A stretch of DNA of 64,000 nucleotides from Streptomyces sp. NBC_01471 (GCF_041438865.1 NZ_CP109450.1:1612001-1676000); one strand, 5' to 3'; positions 50,983 to 60,476 are shown, counted from the stretch's first letter. Notes: generated by a model from the sequence alone, not told the origin. A program made the numbers and translations.

Positions 50983-51164
50983 CGCCTCAGTCTCGCAAAC
51001 CCGGGGGCCTGTCCCCGAATGAGTTACGTGACGGCCGGGTGCCCGGATTCGTTTCCTCTTCCGAGGTTCCGGCCGACGGCTTTCGACCGGTGGCCCCGGT
51101 CGGCGCAATCAGCCGCCCCGGGTGGCGAGGAATTTCGCTCACACGAGTACGTTATGGAGTGAAT

Positions 51165-51452
51165 ATGGGTATTTTTGCAGTGTTTCGCCGGAAGGCGAAG
51201 GACGCCATCGAGGAGTCGGCCGTGGATGCCCGGACCGACGCTCCGGCCCAGGAGCCGGATGAGAAGTCTGCCGAGCAGTCGGCCGAGAGCTCGGCCCCGG
51301 AGCCGGCGTCCGACGACCGGGCCGGGGAGTCCTCGGCGGACACGCCCGCGGAGAACACCGCTGGCGGTACCGCCGAGGGCGTGGAGATCCCGCGTCAGCA
51401 GTCCGCCGCCGCGGCCGCGGACAACGAAGCCGGTGAGGGCGTTCGCAAGTAG
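51165..51452 (+). CDS. Small acidic Streptomyces-conserved protein
   Basis: A 95-residue protein starting MGIFAVFRRKAKDAIEES after GGAG. The first 20 residues are basic/amphipathic; the rest is Glu, Ala, Ser and Asp-rich and probably disordered, ending with GVEIPRQQSAAAAADNEAGEGVRK, which I recognise as a conserved C-terminal pattern in streptomycete homologues. Function is unknown. It lies 29 bp before the MT0933-type antitoxin gene in the same direction and is divergent from miaA, so the two small genes form an operon. Confidence 0.75.
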   Translation: MGIFAVFRRKAKDAIEESAVDARTDAPAQEPDEKSAEQSAESSAPEPASDDRAGESSADTPAENTAGGTAEGVEIPRQQSAAAAADNEAGEGVRK

Positions 51453-51481
51453 GACGCCCTCCAGAGGGAAGTAGGTATGCC

Positions 51482-51727
51482 ATGGGATTCCTGGACAATG
51501 TGAAAGCCAAGCTCGGACCGGCCAAGGACAAGGTCTCCGACCTCGCGCAGCAGCACGGGGACAAGATCGGAGAGGGTCTGGACAAGGCCGCCCACACGGT
51601 CGACGCCCGGACCAACGGCAAGTACAGCGACAAGATCGAGTCGGGCACCGGCAAGGCCAAGGAAGCCCTGGACCGCCTCTCGCACAAGGACGGCGGCGGT
51701 ACGACCAAGCCGCCCACTGCTTCCTGA
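51482..51727 (+). CDS. MT0933/Rv0909-type putative antitoxin
   Basis: An 81-residue, lysine-rich helical protein (MGFLDNVKAKLGPAKDKVSDLAQQHGDKIGEGLDKAAHTVDART..GKYSDKIESGTGKAKEALDRL) that matches the MT0933-like antitoxin family. In mycobacteria a toxin gene follows; here a 19-bp-stem terminator comes directly after the stop, and the next gene is on the other strand. So it is an antitoxin-family protein without a recognisable toxin. The apolipoprotein-like heptad pattern also allows a stress or DNA/membrane-associated role. Confidence 0.82.
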   Translation: MGFLDNVKAKLGPAKDKVSDLAQQHGDKIGEGLDKAAHTVDARTNGKYSDKIESGTGKAKEALDRLSHKDGGGTTKPPTAS

Positions 51728-51734
51728 ACCGGCA

Positions 51735-51778
51735 CGGCGGGCGGTCGTGGAGCGAAGGTGCTCCACGACCGCCCGCCG
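51735..51778. terminator. Strong terminator after the antitoxin-like gene
   Basis: A perfect 19-bp stem (arms 51735-51753 and 51760-51778) with a GAAGGT loop, between convergent genes, so it may serve both. Confidence 0.88.
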
Positions 51779-51871
51779 CGTTCCGGGACAGCCTGTTCCG
51801 GGAGCGGCCCCGCTCGGGCTCTTTCCGGGGCCCGGGGGCAGCCCTGACGCCGGGCACAGCCCCGTCGGGTC

Positions 51872-52582
51872 TCAGGTCCAGGTGGCTACGTAGTACCCGA
51901 CACCGTACGGAGCGTCGGCGTAGAGCAGCTGTCCGCCCGGCTCCATGCCCTCGGCCGCGCCCGCCAGGACCTGCCAGGGCGCCCGGCCCGCGGCCTGCAG
52001 TTCGTACGCCAGCCGGACATCCAGCGCCTTCAGCGCGGCCACGTCCGCCGCGCCCAGCGCACGGGCGGCAGCCGCGTCGAAGCCGGCGGCGCGCTCGTCC
52101 AGGTATCCGGGTGCCTTCAGGGTGCGGCAGGCACTGCCGTCGCCCATGACCAGCAGCGCGACCCGTTCGGCGCGAGCGGCCAGCTCCTGTCCGGCCGCCA
52201 GGCAGCGTTCGGGCTCAAGCGGTTCGCCGACGCCCAGGCCCTCGACCGGTGAACCGGCCCACTCCGCGCGTTCCAGCAGCCAAGCGGCGACCGCGAGCGA
52301 CGGCGGGAGTTCCCTTCCGCCCCTGGCGTCCGACGTTCCCAGCCGTACCCGGAGGTCCACGCCGAAGCCGCTGAACGAGCCGGTGGTGCCTTCGGGGTGC
52401 GTCCCCCGGTGCGCGGCACCGGCGGGTCCCACGGCGATCAGCAGGTCGGGCCGGGCCGCGGCGAGCACCCCGACCGCGTCGAGGCAGGCGGCCCTCGCGG
52501 CGTCGAGTTCGGTGGCCGCACCCGCGGCCACCTCGGGCACGAGCAGGGGCGGACAGGGGCATACGGCGGCGGCTACGAGCAT
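51872..52582 (-). CDS. Class III extradiol dioxygenase-like (LigB-fold) protein
   Basis: A 236-residue protein whose N-terminus MLVAAAVCPCPPLLVPEVAAG and core (DAVGVLAAARPDLLIAVGPAG, RVALLVMGDGSACRTLKAPGYLDERAAGFDAAAARALGAADVAAL) match the actinobacterial class III extradiol dioxygenase subunit B-like group. The usual metal-binding histidines of LigB (an early H and a later H pair) are not obvious: the early PCPP stretch has Cys in place of His. Catalytic activity is therefore questionable. It lies 134 bp after miaB on the same strand. Confidence 0.78.
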   Translation of the reverse strand: MLVAAAVCPCPPLLVPEVAAGAATELDAARAACLDAVGVLAAARPDLLIAVGPAGAAHRGTHPEGTTGSFSGFGVDLRVRLGTSDARGGRELPPSLAVAAWLLERAEWAGSPVEGLGVGEPLEPERCLAAGQELAARAERVALLVMGDGSACRTLKAPGYLDERAAGFDAAAARALGAADVAALKALDVRLAYELQAAGRAPWQVLAGAAEGMEPGGQLLYADAPYGVGYYVATWT

Positions 52583-52716
52583 GATCCGCAGCCTAGTCCG
52601 CCCGGAGCCCGAGACCCGCCGCCACGGCCAGGGTGCCGTCACCGGGCGGCTGTTGGGGCGGCAGACCCTGGTGCCGGGCGTCGCGGGCTGATCCACGAAG
52701 ACCGGCCGGACAGGGC

Positions 52717-54219
52717 CTAGTCGCAGCCACAGCCTCCGGCCGAGGCCGGTTCCGGCGCCGGTGCGCCGATGCCCGGGATGCCGAGCATGACTCCGGCCGG
52801 CCTGGCCGCCGCCGCGGTGTTGCGCTTCTCCCAGGCGTCCCCGGACCGGGTGCGCCGCACGGCCATGGCCGGGCCCTCGGCGAGCAGATGGTGCGGCGCC
52901 GCGTAAGTGATCTCCACCGTCACCACATCGCCGGGGCGCACCTCGGTGTCCGGCTTGGTGAAGTGCACCAGCCGGCTGTCCGGCGCCCGTCCGGAGAGGC
53001 GGTGCGTCGCGCCGTCCTTGCGGCCCTCGCCCTCGGCGACCATGACGTCCACCGTGCGGCCGACCTGGGTCTTGTTCTCCTCCCAGGAGATCTCCTCCTG
53101 GAGCGCCGAGAGCCGCATGTAGCGCTCCTGGACGACCTCCTTGGGGACCTGGCCGTCCATGGTCGCGGCCGGGGTCCCCGGCCGCTTGGAGTACTGGAAG
53201 GTGAAGGCCTGTGCGAAGCGCGCCTCGCGGACCGCGTGCATCGTCTGCTGGAAGTCCTCCTCGGTCTCGCCGGGGAAGCCAACGATGATGTCGGTGGAGA
53301 TCGCGGCGTGCGGGATGGCGGCCCTCACCTTGTCGATGATCCCGAGGAAACGCTCCTGCCGGTAGGAACGGCGCATCGCCTTGAGGACCGTGTCCGAACC
53401 GGACTGCATCGGCATGTGCAGCTGCGGCATCACGTTCGGCGTCTCGGCCATCGCCGCGATCACGTCGTCCGTGAAGTCCCGCGGATGCGGCGAGGTGAAG
53501 CGGACCCGCTCGAGACCCTCGATCTTCCCGCAGGCGCGCAGCAGCTTGGAGAAGGCCTCGCGGTCGCCGATGTCCGAGCCGTACGCGTTGACGTTCTGGC
53601 CGAGCAGCGTGATCTCCGAGACGCCCTCGTCCACCAGCGCCTCGATCTCGGCGAGGATGTCGCCGGGCCTGCGGTCCTTCTCCTTGCCGCGCAGCGCGGG
53701 CACGATACAGAAGGTGCAGGTGTTGTTGCAGCCGACGGAGATCGAGACCCACGCGGCGTACGCGCTCTCGCGCCGGGTCGGCAGTGTCGAGGGGAACGCT
53801 TCGAGCGACTCGGCGATCTCGACCTGCGCCTCGCCCTCGATCCGGGAGCGCTCCAGCAGCACCGGGAGCTTGCCGATGTTGTGGGTGCCGAAGACGACGT
53901 CGACCCACGGCGCCCGCCGGACAATGGTGTCCCGGTCCTTCTGGGCCAGGCAGCCGCCGACCGCGATCTGCATGCCGGGGCGCCTGGTCTTCATCGGGGC
54001 GAGCCTGCCGAGGTTGCCGTACAGCTTGTTGTCGGCGTTCTCGCGCACCGCGCAGGTGTTGAAGACGACGACATCGGCGTCCCCGTCGGCGCCCGCCGGC
54101 GCACGGACGTATCCGGCGTCCTCCAGAAGCCCCGACAGCCGTTCGCTGTCGTGGACGTTCATCTGGCAGCCGTAGGTGCGGATCTCGTAACTTCGGTTCA
54201 GGGTGTCCTGCGCGGTCAT
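52717..54219 (-). CDS. miaB: tRNA-2-methylthio-N6-dimethylallyladenosine synthase MiaB
   Basis: A 500-residue radical-SAM methylthiotransferase acting on i6A37 tRNA made by MiaA. The N-terminal UPF0004 domain provides the auxiliary-cluster cysteines in [14 protein letters not shown] and VGGCLAQKD; the radical-SAM cluster is CNNTCTFC. Next come [31 protein letters not shown] and a C-terminal TRAM domain ([35 protein letters not shown]). A final GGCGCD tail adds cysteines. It is followed by the dioxygenase-like gene. Confidence 0.96.
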   Translation of the reverse strand: MTAQDTLNRSYEIRTYGCQMNVHDSERLSGLLEDAGYVRAPAGADGDADVVVFNTCAVRENADNKLYGNLGRLAPMKTRRPGMQIAVGGCLAQKDRDTIVRRAPWVDVVFGTHNIGKLPVLLERSRIEGEAQVEIAESLEAFPSTLPTRRESAYAAWVSISVGCNNTCTFCIVPALRGKEKDRRPGDILAEIEALVDEGVSEITLLGQNVNAYGSDIGDREAFSKLLRACGKIEGLERVRFTSPHPRDFTDDVIAAMAETPNVMPQLHMPMQSGSDTVLKAMRRSYRQERFLGIIDKVRAAIPHAAISTDIIVGFPGETEEDFQQTMHAVREARFAQAFTFQYSKRPGTPAATMDGQVPKEVVQERYMRLSALQEEISWEENKTQVGRTVDVMVAEGEGRKDGATHRLSGRAPDSRLVHFTKPDTEVRPGDVVTVEITYAAPHHLLAEGPAMAVRRTRSGDAWEKRNTAAAARPAGVMLGIPGIGAPAPEPASAGGCGCD

Positions 54220-54283
54220 GTCACCAGGGTAGGCGGTGCCGGGCGGAGCTCCCGCCCCGGCCGTGGACGCGGGCCCGGGGCCC

Positions 54284-54943
54284 TCAGCTCCCGCCGGTGC
54301 TGTCGTCGACGTCGTACTGCAGGCGCTGGGAGACCTCGACGACGCCGTCCACCCCCCGGCACAGCCGTACCGCCGCCGGAATCACGCTCCGCCGCTCGAC
54401 CAGACCGCTGAGCATGACGTGGCCGTCGCTGACGTCCACCGTGATCGCGGAGGGTGAGAGACCCAGCGTCCGGGTCAGGACGCCTTCGAGCACCTCCTCC
54501 TGGATGGCGCGGTCGCGGCGCAGGAAGACCTGGAGGAGGTCACTGCGGCTGATCACCCCGGCCAGCCGGCCGGTGTCGTCGACGACCGGCAGGCGTTTGA
54601 CGCTCCGGGCCTGCATCAGCCAGCCGGCCTCGACGATGGTCCAGTCCGGGTGCGCGACCACCGCCGGGCTGGTCATGAGCCCTTCCGCGGTGGTCGCCTC
54701 GGTCTTGGACCGGTGTTCGGACTCCTGCCGGACGGCCGGCAGGAGGGCGGTCAGGCCCAGCTGCTTGCGCAGCAGATCGGCCTCGGAGACCACGCCCACC
54801 GGCCGGTCGTCGTCATCCACGACGGGAACGGCCGAAATCCGGTGTTCGGTGAGCAGCCGGGCGATCTCCTTGAGGAACGTCCCCCGCTGCACCCGTACGA
54901 CATTGGTCGACATCATCTGTCCGACGGTTCGGCTCGACGTCAC
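54284..54943 (-). CDS. CBS-pair and BON domain protein
   Basis: A 219-residue cytoplasmic protein: two CBS motifs ([39 protein letters not shown] at residues 8-47 and [38 protein letters not shown] further on), then a BON domain ([41 protein letters not shown]). CBS pairs bind adenosine nucleotides; BON domains bind phospholipid or proteins. The GTG start at 54943 follows GGAGGACC. Such proteins are common in stress/dormancy regulons of actinobacteria; no specific role is shown here. Confidence 0.9.
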   Translation of the reverse strand: MTSSRTVGQMMSTNVVRVQRGTFLKEIARLLTEHRISAVPVVDDDDRPVGVVSEADLLRKQLGLTALLPAVRQESEHRSKTEATTAEGLMTSPAVVAHPDWTIVEAGWLMQARSVKRLPVVDDTGRLAGVISRSDLLQVFLRRDRAIQEEVLEGVLTRTLGLSPSAITVDVSDGHVMLSGLVERRSVIPAAVRLCRGVDGVVEVSQRLQYDVDDSTGGS

Positions 54944-55165
54944 TGCGGTCCTCCGGGGCACGGTCCAGCGGCAATCGGCTGCCGACTGGTGATCAACGAT
55001 CAATAGTGACAGCCACTGACCGGACCGAATAATTCCGGATGGGTGACGGAGGAGCGACCGCCCGGCAGCGCACGGCGACGGGCCGGGACCGCGCCCCGGC
55101 GCTCCACCCCGTCCGCTGTCCCGCTCCCCTGTTCGCCAGGGGCGTGAACTGGCAGGATCGCGCGC

Positions 55166-56161
55166 ATGCCCAAGGCTCTGCCCCGTATCAGCCGCCGCCG
55201 CGCCGTCCAGGGCGCGGCGGCCGCACTGGTGATCTCCGGGCCGCTGATGTGGTGGCTGCTGCCCATCGGCTCGCCCTCCCCGCATGGAACCGTGACCTTC
55301 AGTACGGGGGTGCGGACCGGCGTGTACCAGCTCTACGGGAAGCTGCTCAGCCCCACGCTCGCCCACGACCTGCCCGGGGTGGACATACGCCTCCAGCCGA
55401 GCGAGGGCTCCCAGCAGAATCTCGCCAGGGTGGCGACCGGCAAGGCCGACTTCACCATCGCGACTGCCGACGCGATCGCAAAGTACATCGAGGACGGCAA
55501 GCCGGGCGCGGACCGGCTGCGCGGCTGCGCGCGGCTGTACGACGACTACGTGCAGCTCGCCGTCGAGGACGGCTCCCCCGTCCGGCGCGCCGCCGATCTG
55601 CGGCACAAGCGGGTCGCCGTGGGCCAGCCCGGATCCGGTGTGCGGCTGATAGCGGACCGTGCGCTGCGCGCTGCCGGGATCGACCCGCACAAGGACATCA
55701 CCGCCGTGCCGGCGGGGATCGACACCAGCCCGGGGCTGCTCAAGGCCGGCAAGATCGACGCGTTCTTCTGGTCGGGCGGGCTGCCGACCGACGCGGTACG
55801 CGATCTGGCCGCGCGCGATCCGATCCGGCTGATTCCGCTCGACGATCTGGTGACGCGGCTGCACGCGGCGGGCGGCACCACCCGCTACTACCGCTCGGCC
55901 GTGATGCCGGCCGACGCCTACCGCCAGGCCCGTAACGGCGCCCCGGTACCCACCTTCGCGGTTGCGAACGTACTCGTCACCACCGACCGCGAGGACCCGA
56001 AGCTGACCGAGGGCTTCACCCGCAGCGTGATCCGCAGCCGCGACCGCATCGGGCGGCAGGTGCACGCGGCGCAGCTCGTCGACGTACGGACGGCTATTTA
56101 TACGGACCCGCTGAAGCTGGACGAGGGCGCACGGCGCTACTACCGGTCGGTCAAGCCCTGA
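55166..56161 (+). CDS. TAXI-family TRAP transporter solute-binding protein
   Basis: A 331-residue exported binding protein. After RRRAVQGAAAALVISGPLMWWLLP (a Tat/Sec-like signal that may be retained as an anchor) come the TAXI signatures TFSTGVRTGVYQLYGKLLSP, NLARVATGKADFTIATADA, VAVGQPGSGVRLIADRALRAAGI and KIDAFFWSGGLPTDAV. Family members in other bacteria work with a fused DctQM permease and bind glutamate/glutamine-like ligands. No permease lies nearby. Its position beside gluK/gluR suggests it could present glutamate to the GluK sensor, but that is inference. Confidence 0.9.
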   Translation: MPKALPRISRRRAVQGAAAALVISGPLMWWLLPIGSPSPHGTVTFSTGVRTGVYQLYGKLLSPTLAHDLPGVDIRLQPSEGSQQNLARVATGKADFTIATADAIAKYIEDGKPGADRLRGCARLYDDYVQLAVEDGSPVRRAADLRHKRVAVGQPGSGVRLIADRALRAAGIDPHKDITAVPAGIDTSPGLLKAGKIDAFFWSGGLPTDAVRDLAARDPIRLIPLDDLVTRLHAAGGTTRYYRSAVMPADAYRQARNGAPVPTFAVANVLVTTDREDPKLTEGFTRSVIRSRDRIGRQVHAAQLVDVRTAIYTDPLKLDEGARRYYRSVKP

Positions 56162-56195
56162 CCGGGGCGGCGTCGCACACCGGCGCGCCGGGAGC

Positions 56196-57590
56196 CTAGG
56201 TTTCCGGCGAGGTGCGCGGGACCGTCACGGTCACCCGCAGCCCGTGCGGTTCGTTCTGTTCGTACGAGATCGTGCCGCGGCCCGCTGTGAGCAGGGCGCG
56301 CGAGATGGAGAGGCCGAGACCCGAGCCCTTGATGTTCTGATGGTGGCCGCTGCGCCAGAAGCGGTCGCCGATCCGGGCGAGTTCGTCCTTGCTCAGGCCG
56401 GGTCCGCCGTCGGCGACCGTGATCCGGGAGGTGGAGCCGTGGGAGTCGGTCTCGACCCGTACCTCCTCTCCTCCGGGAGTGAATTTCAGCGCGTTGTCGA
56501 TCACCGCGTCCAGGGCGCTGGAGAGCGCGACGGGGTCGGCCCAGGCGGTCACCGCAGCGGCGCCCACCTCGGTGAGCCGGACGCCCTTGCCCTCCGCGAC
56601 CGGGCGCCAGGCCGAGACCCGCTCGGCCGCCAGCTCGGCGATGTCGGTGAGCCGCAGTTCCGCGGCGGTGTGCTCGGCCAGCGCGAGGTCGAGGAGGTCG
56701 TCGAGGACCTGGCCCAGCCGCTTGCCCTCGGTACGTACGGAGGCGATCTCCTCATTGCCCTCGGGGAGTTCGAAGGCCAGCAGCTCGATCCGCAGCAGCA
56801 GCGCGGCGAGCGGATTGCGCAACTGGTGGGACGCGTCGGCGACGAAGGCCCGCTGCTGCTCCAGCACGTCCTCGACGTTGTCGGCCATCTCGTTGAACGA
56901 CCGCGCCAGACGGCGCAGTTCCGGCGGACCGCTGCCGGAGGCGACCCGTGACTTCATCAGCCCGGTCGCGATGCCGTGGGTGGCGGCGTCCAGCGTCCGT
57001 ACCGGAAGCAGCACCCAGCCCGTGAGGCGGAAGGCGGCGCCCACCGCGAGCAGCATCGCCCCCGCCTCGCCCGCGCCGATGAGCAGCCAGCCGCGGAGGG
57101 TCCGGGAACGCATCTGGTCGGTGGGCGAGTCGGTGACCACCACCGCGATCACGTCGCCGTTCCTCACGACGGGCGACGCGACGATCAGCCGCCCGTGCTG
57201 CCAGGGCCAGATCTGCGCCGGGTCCCGGCTGCGCCGTCCCGCGAGCGCGTCCTCGAAGGCGGTCCGGCCCTCACCGCGCGCCGGTACCGTCCAGGACTGC
57301 GGGGCCGCGGCCATGGCGATGCCGTCGCGGTAGAAGACACCGGCCCGGATGCCGTACACCGTCTCGTAGCGGGCCAGTTCCTTCTGGAGCGTGTCGTGCC
57401 GCTCCTGCTCGCTGGCCGGAATCTCGGTGACGAACTGCGCCTCCTCAGCCATCCGCGCGGTGTCGTCGATCCGGTCGACGACCACGTTCTGCTGCGCGGC
57501 GGCGGCCACGCTCATGGCGAGCGGGAAGCCGAGCGCGAGCAGCACTCCGGCCATGAGGACGATGAGCAGCGGAAGCAGTCGGGCGCGCAC
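56196..57590 (-). CDS. gluK: Sensor histidine kinase GluK
   Basis: A 464-residue membrane kinase. An N-terminal helix (LLPLLIVLMAGVLLALGFPL), a ~130-residue extracytoplasmic sensor region, a second helix (LLIGAGEAGAMLLAVGAAF) and HAMP precede the HisKA box (FVADASHQLRNPLAALLLRIELLA) and HATPase (DNALKFTP, VADGGPGLS, GSGLGLSISRA). Start GTG at 57590. It follows gluR by 15 bp and converges with the TAXI protein. The S. coelicolor pair adjacent to gluABCD was described as GluR-GluK, sensing glutamate; I assign by position and type. Confidence 0.88.
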   Translation of the reverse strand: MRARLLPLLIVLMAGVLLALGFPLAMSVAAAAQQNVVVDRIDDTARMAEEAQFVTEIPASEQERHDTLQKELARYETVYGIRAGVFYRDGIAMAAAPQSWTVPARGEGRTAFEDALAGRRSRDPAQIWPWQHGRLIVASPVVRNGDVIAVVVTDSPTDQMRSRTLRGWLLIGAGEAGAMLLAVGAAFRLTGWVLLPVRTLDAATHGIATGLMKSRVASGSGPPELRRLARSFNEMADNVEDVLEQQRAFVADASHQLRNPLAALLLRIELLAFELPEGNEEIASVRTEGKRLGQVLDDLLDLALAEHTAAELRLTDIAELAAERVSAWRPVAEGKGVRLTEVGAAAVTAWADPVALSSALDAVIDNALKFTPGGEEVRVETDSHGSTSRITVADGGPGLSKDELARIGDRFWRSGHHQNIKGSGLGLSISRALLTAGRGTISYEQNEPHGLRVTVTVPRTSPET

Positions 57591-57605
57591 GGGCCGGGCC
57601 GCGCC

Positions 57606-58295
57606 TCAGGCCGGGACGACGAGGCGGTAGCCGACGCCGCGCACGGTCTCGATCAGGGCGGGCAGATGCAGTTTGGAGCGCAGCGACGCGACGTGCACCT
57701 CAAGGGTGCGTCCGGTCCCCTCCCAGCTGGTCTGCCAGACCTCACTGATGATCTGCTCCCGGCGGAAGACGACGCCGGGGCGCTGGGCGAGCAGCGCCAG
57801 CAGGTCGAACTCCTTGCGGGTCAGCTGGATCTCGCTGCCCTCCACACTGACGCGCCGGGTGGGGAGCTGGATCTCGACGGGCCCGACCCGGAGCGCGGCC
57901 GCCGGGACCGGCCCGGTGTCCTCGCCCGCAGCCTTGCGCCGGCTGACGGCATGGATCCGGGCGAGCAGCTCGCCCGTGTCGTAGGGCTTGACGACGTAGT
58001 CGTCGGCGCCGAGGTTCAGGCCGTGGATGCGGGACCGCACGTCGGCCCGGGCCGTCACCATGATCACCGGGGTCGCCGTGCGTTTGCGGATCTTGCTGCA
58101 GACCTCGTATCCGTCCAGGTCGGGCAGGCCGAGGTCGAGCAGTATGACGCCGAAGGGCTCCTGCTCGTCCGGCAGGAGGGAGCGGAGCGCCTCCTCACCG
58201 TTACGGGCGTGCACGACTTTGAAACCGTGCCTGGCCAGTACGGCGGACAGGGCGGCGGCCACGTGGTTGTCGTCCTCGACGAGCAGCAGTCTCAT
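57606..58295 (-). CDS. gluR: OmpR-family response regulator GluR
   Basis: A 229-residue regulator: receiver domain with acidic pair VEDDN (7-9), phosphoacceptor Asp in GVILLDLGLPDLDGYEV, Thr in MVTARAD and Lys in YVVKPYD; then a winged-helix DNA-binding domain (LTRKEFDLLALLAQRPGVVFRREQIISEVW, SLRSKLHLPALIETVRGVGYRLV). It is transcribed divergently from gluABCD across a 285-bp region and is the expected activator of that operon in response to glutamate. Confidence 0.9.
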   Translation of the reverse strand: MRLLLVEDDNHVAAALSAVLARHGFKVVHARNGEEALRSLLPDEQEPFGVILLDLGLPDLDGYEVCSKIRKRTATPVIMVTARADVRSRIHGLNLGADDYVVKPYDTGELLARIHAVSRRKAAGEDTGPVPAAALRVGPVEIQLPTRRVSVEGSEIQLTRKEFDLLALLAQRPGVVFRREQIISEVWQTSWEGTGRTLEVHVASLRSKLHLPALIETVRGVGYRLVVPA

Positions 58296-58374
58296 GGGCC
58301 CCTTCTGCGGTGCGCTCTTCCGTCATCCGTACGTCTCGTCATCCATGCCGATGGCTGCCGCACCAGTCAAGGGT

Positions 58375-58398
58375 GTTCCGGTTCCTGCGGGGGTTCCG
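58375..58398. promoter_or_regulatory. Candidate GluR sites: repeated GTTCC
   Basis: GTTCCG occurs at 58375-58380 and again at 58393-58398, with a further GTTCC at 58381-58385. The copies lie between gluR and gluA, spaced 6 and 12 bases. Direct repeats are usual for OmpR-type regulators; binding here is untested. Confidence 0.3.
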
Positions 58399-58580
58399 TT
58401 ACGCACCCGGTACTCCGGTCATGACCTCGCTCACCAGGAGTGGCCGGGCCGTGCCCACGTGCAACCAGATCGTGATGCTCAATTTCCGCTCAGATGTGAT
58501 GACGCTGGTAGGGGCATCTCATTACTGTCCTCATCAACCCCGACCGCACTTGCGGTTGAGGAGGACGGAGCGAACAGCCG

Positions 58581-59375
58581 ATGAGCGGAGTGCCAGTGAC
58601 CAAGTCCGCCGAGCCCGCCGAGGACTCTTTGCCGGTGTCGGACGACCTGGTCGTACTGAGCAACGTCAATAAGCACTTCGGCGCGCTCCATGTACTCCAG
58701 GACATCGACCTCACCATCGCCCGCGGCGAGGTCGTCGTCGTCATCGGGCCCTCGGGGTCCGGCAAGTCCACACTGTGCCGCACCATCAACCGTCTGGAGA
58801 CAGTCGACTCCGGCGCGATAACGATCGACGGAAAGCCCCTCCCCGCCGAGGGCCGGGAGCTGGCCAGGCTGCGCGCCGATGTCGGCATGGTCTTCCAGTC
58901 GTTCAACCTCTTCGCGCACAAGACGGTTCTGCAGAACGTGATGCTCGGCCAGATCAAGGTGCGCAAGGCCGAGAAGAAGGCCGCCGAGGACAAGGCGCGT
59001 GCGCTGCTGGACCGGGTGGGCGTGGGAGCGCAGGCCGACAAGTACCCCGCGCAGCTCTCCGGCGGCCAGCAGCAGCGCGTCGCCATCGCACGGGCGCTGG
59101 CGATGGACCCCAAGGTCATGCTCTTCGACGAGCCGACCTCGGCGCTCGACCCCGAGATGATCAATGAGGTCCTCGAGGTCATGCAGCAGCTGGCTCGTGA
59201 CGGCATGACGATGATCGTCGTCACCCACGAGATGGGCTTCGCGCGCTCCGCTGCCAACCGGGTCGTCTTCATGGCCGACGGGAAGATCGTCGAAGAGGCC
59301 GTCCCGGAGCAGTTCTTCAGCAACCCCCGCAGTGACCGCGCGAAGGACTTCCTGTCGAAGATCCTTCACCACTGA
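58581..59375 (+). CDS. gluA: Glutamate ABC transporter ATP-binding protein GluA
   Basis: A 264-residue ATPase powering glutamate import. Walker [14 protein letters not shown]-loop MVFQSFNLF, signature [17 protein letters not shown], Walker [16 protein letters not shown] and the His switch [12 protein letters not shown] are all typical of polar amino acid importers (GlnQ/GltL type). ATG at 58581 has GGAG upstream; an in-frame GTG at 58596 is an alternative. First gene of gluABCD. Confidence 0.94.
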   Translation: MSGVPVTKSAEPAEDSLPVSDDLVVLSNVNKHFGALHVLQDIDLTIARGEVVVVIGPSGSGKSTLCRTINRLETVDSGAITIDGKPLPAEGRELARLRADVGMVFQSFNLFAHKTVLQNVMLGQIKVRKAEKKAAEDKARALLDRVGVGAQADKYPAQLSGGQQQRVAIARALAMDPKVMLFDEPTSALDPEMINEVLEVMQQLARDGMTMIVVTHEMGFARSAANRVVFMADGKIVEEAVPEQFFSNPRSDRAKDFLSKILHH

Positions 59376-59418
59376 TGAGACAGACGTCCAACGTGCGCCG
59401 AAATAGAGGATGTTCAGC

Positions 59419-60339
59419 ATGAAGTTCCGTAAGTCCGCCGCCTTCGCGACGATCGCCGTGCTCGCTCTCACCGGAACCGCCTGCGGCGGCAAGTCTGGTT
59501 CGGCCGGCGACAACGGCGCGGCGGAGCCCGGCGCCGCCAACGCTCCCAAGCTCCCCACGTACACGGTCGCCAAGAACGTCTCCCTCGACTCCGCCACGCT
59601 CAAGAGGGCCAAGAAGCGCGGCAAGCTGGTCATCGGCGCGAAGGCCGACCAGCCGTACCTCGGCTTCGAGGACCAGTCGACCAAGGAGCGCTCCGGCTTC
59701 GACGTCGAGGTCGCCCGGATGATCGCCGCGGACCTGGGCTTCTCGAAGGACCAGATCGAGTGGAAGACCGTGGACTCCGGTATCCGTGAGACCGCCATCT
59801 CCAAGGGCCAGGTCGACTACTTCGTCGGCACGTACTCGATCAACGACGAGCGCAAGAAGCTCGTCGGATTCGCCGGCCCCTACTACAAGGCGGGCGCCTC
59901 GCTGCTCGTCCGCAAGGACGAGAAGGCCATCACGGGTCCGGAGACCCTGAAGGGCAAGAAGGTCTGCTCGATCAAGGGCTCCACCCCGCTCGCGGAGATC
60001 GAGAAGCCGAAGTACGGCGCGAAGACCACCGAGCTCGCCAAGTACTCCGACTGCGTGCAGGAGCTGCTGACGAAGCAGGTCGACGCGGTCACCACCGACG
60101 ACGCGATCCTCAAGGGGTACGCGGCCCAGAACCCGAAGAAGCTTCAGGTGGTCGGCAAGCCGTTCACCGTGGAGCCCTACGGCATCGGCATGAACAAGAG
60201 CGACAAGGCGCTGCGCGACTTCATGGACTCGGCCCTGGAGAAGCACGTCAAGGACGGCACGTACAAGAAGATCTACGACGCCACCCTGGGCCTGTCGGGC
60301 TCCTCGTACGTCGCACCGCCGGCCGTAGAGCGCTACTGA
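59419..60339 (+). CDS. gluB: Glutamate-binding lipoprotein GluB
   Basis: A 306-residue substrate-binding protein. The signal peptide MKFRKSAAFATIAVLALTGTAC has a lipobox (LTGTAC), so the protein is tethered outside the membrane. The fold is that of family 3 binding proteins: VIGAKADQPYLGFEDQST, SGFDVEVARMIAADLGF, FVGTYSINDERKKLVGFAGPYY, QVDAVTTDDAILKGYA. The ATG at 59419 was preferred to that at 59410 because AGAGGA is eight bases upstream of it. A perfect palindrome separates it from gluC. Confidence 0.94.
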   Translation: MKFRKSAAFATIAVLALTGTACGGKSGSAGDNGAAEPGAANAPKLPTYTVAKNVSLDSATLKRAKKRGKLVIGAKADQPYLGFEDQSTKERSGFDVEVARMIAADLGFSKDQIEWKTVDSGIRETAISKGQVDYFVGTYSINDERKKLVGFAGPYYKAGASLLVRKDEKAITGPETLKGKKVCSIKGSTPLAEIEKPKYGAKTTELAKYSDCVQELLTKQVDAVTTDDAILKGYAAQNPKKLQVVGKPFTVEPYGIGMNKSDKALRDFMDSALEKHVKDGTYKKIYDATLGLSGSSYVAPPAVERY

Positions 60340-60405
60340 TCCACCCGGCACCGCGGACCGGCCGCCCCAACGGCCGGCCCGTACCGCCTGTCCGTAAGCG
60401 CTGAA

Positions 60406-60431
60406 GCGCCCCGTACCCGGGTACGGGGCGC
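60406..60431 (+). terminator. Palindrome between gluB and gluC, partial terminator or mRNA stabiliser
   Basis: GCGCCCCGTACCC (60406-60418) and its exact complement (60419-60431) form a 26-bp perfect palindrome, 67 bases after gluB. Such hairpins allow more binding protein than permease to be made from one operon. Confidence 0.65.
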
Positions 60432-60476
60432 CGCGCCCCCTGTCTTCCAGCTGCTGCCCGCCGACGCGGAGACCTC

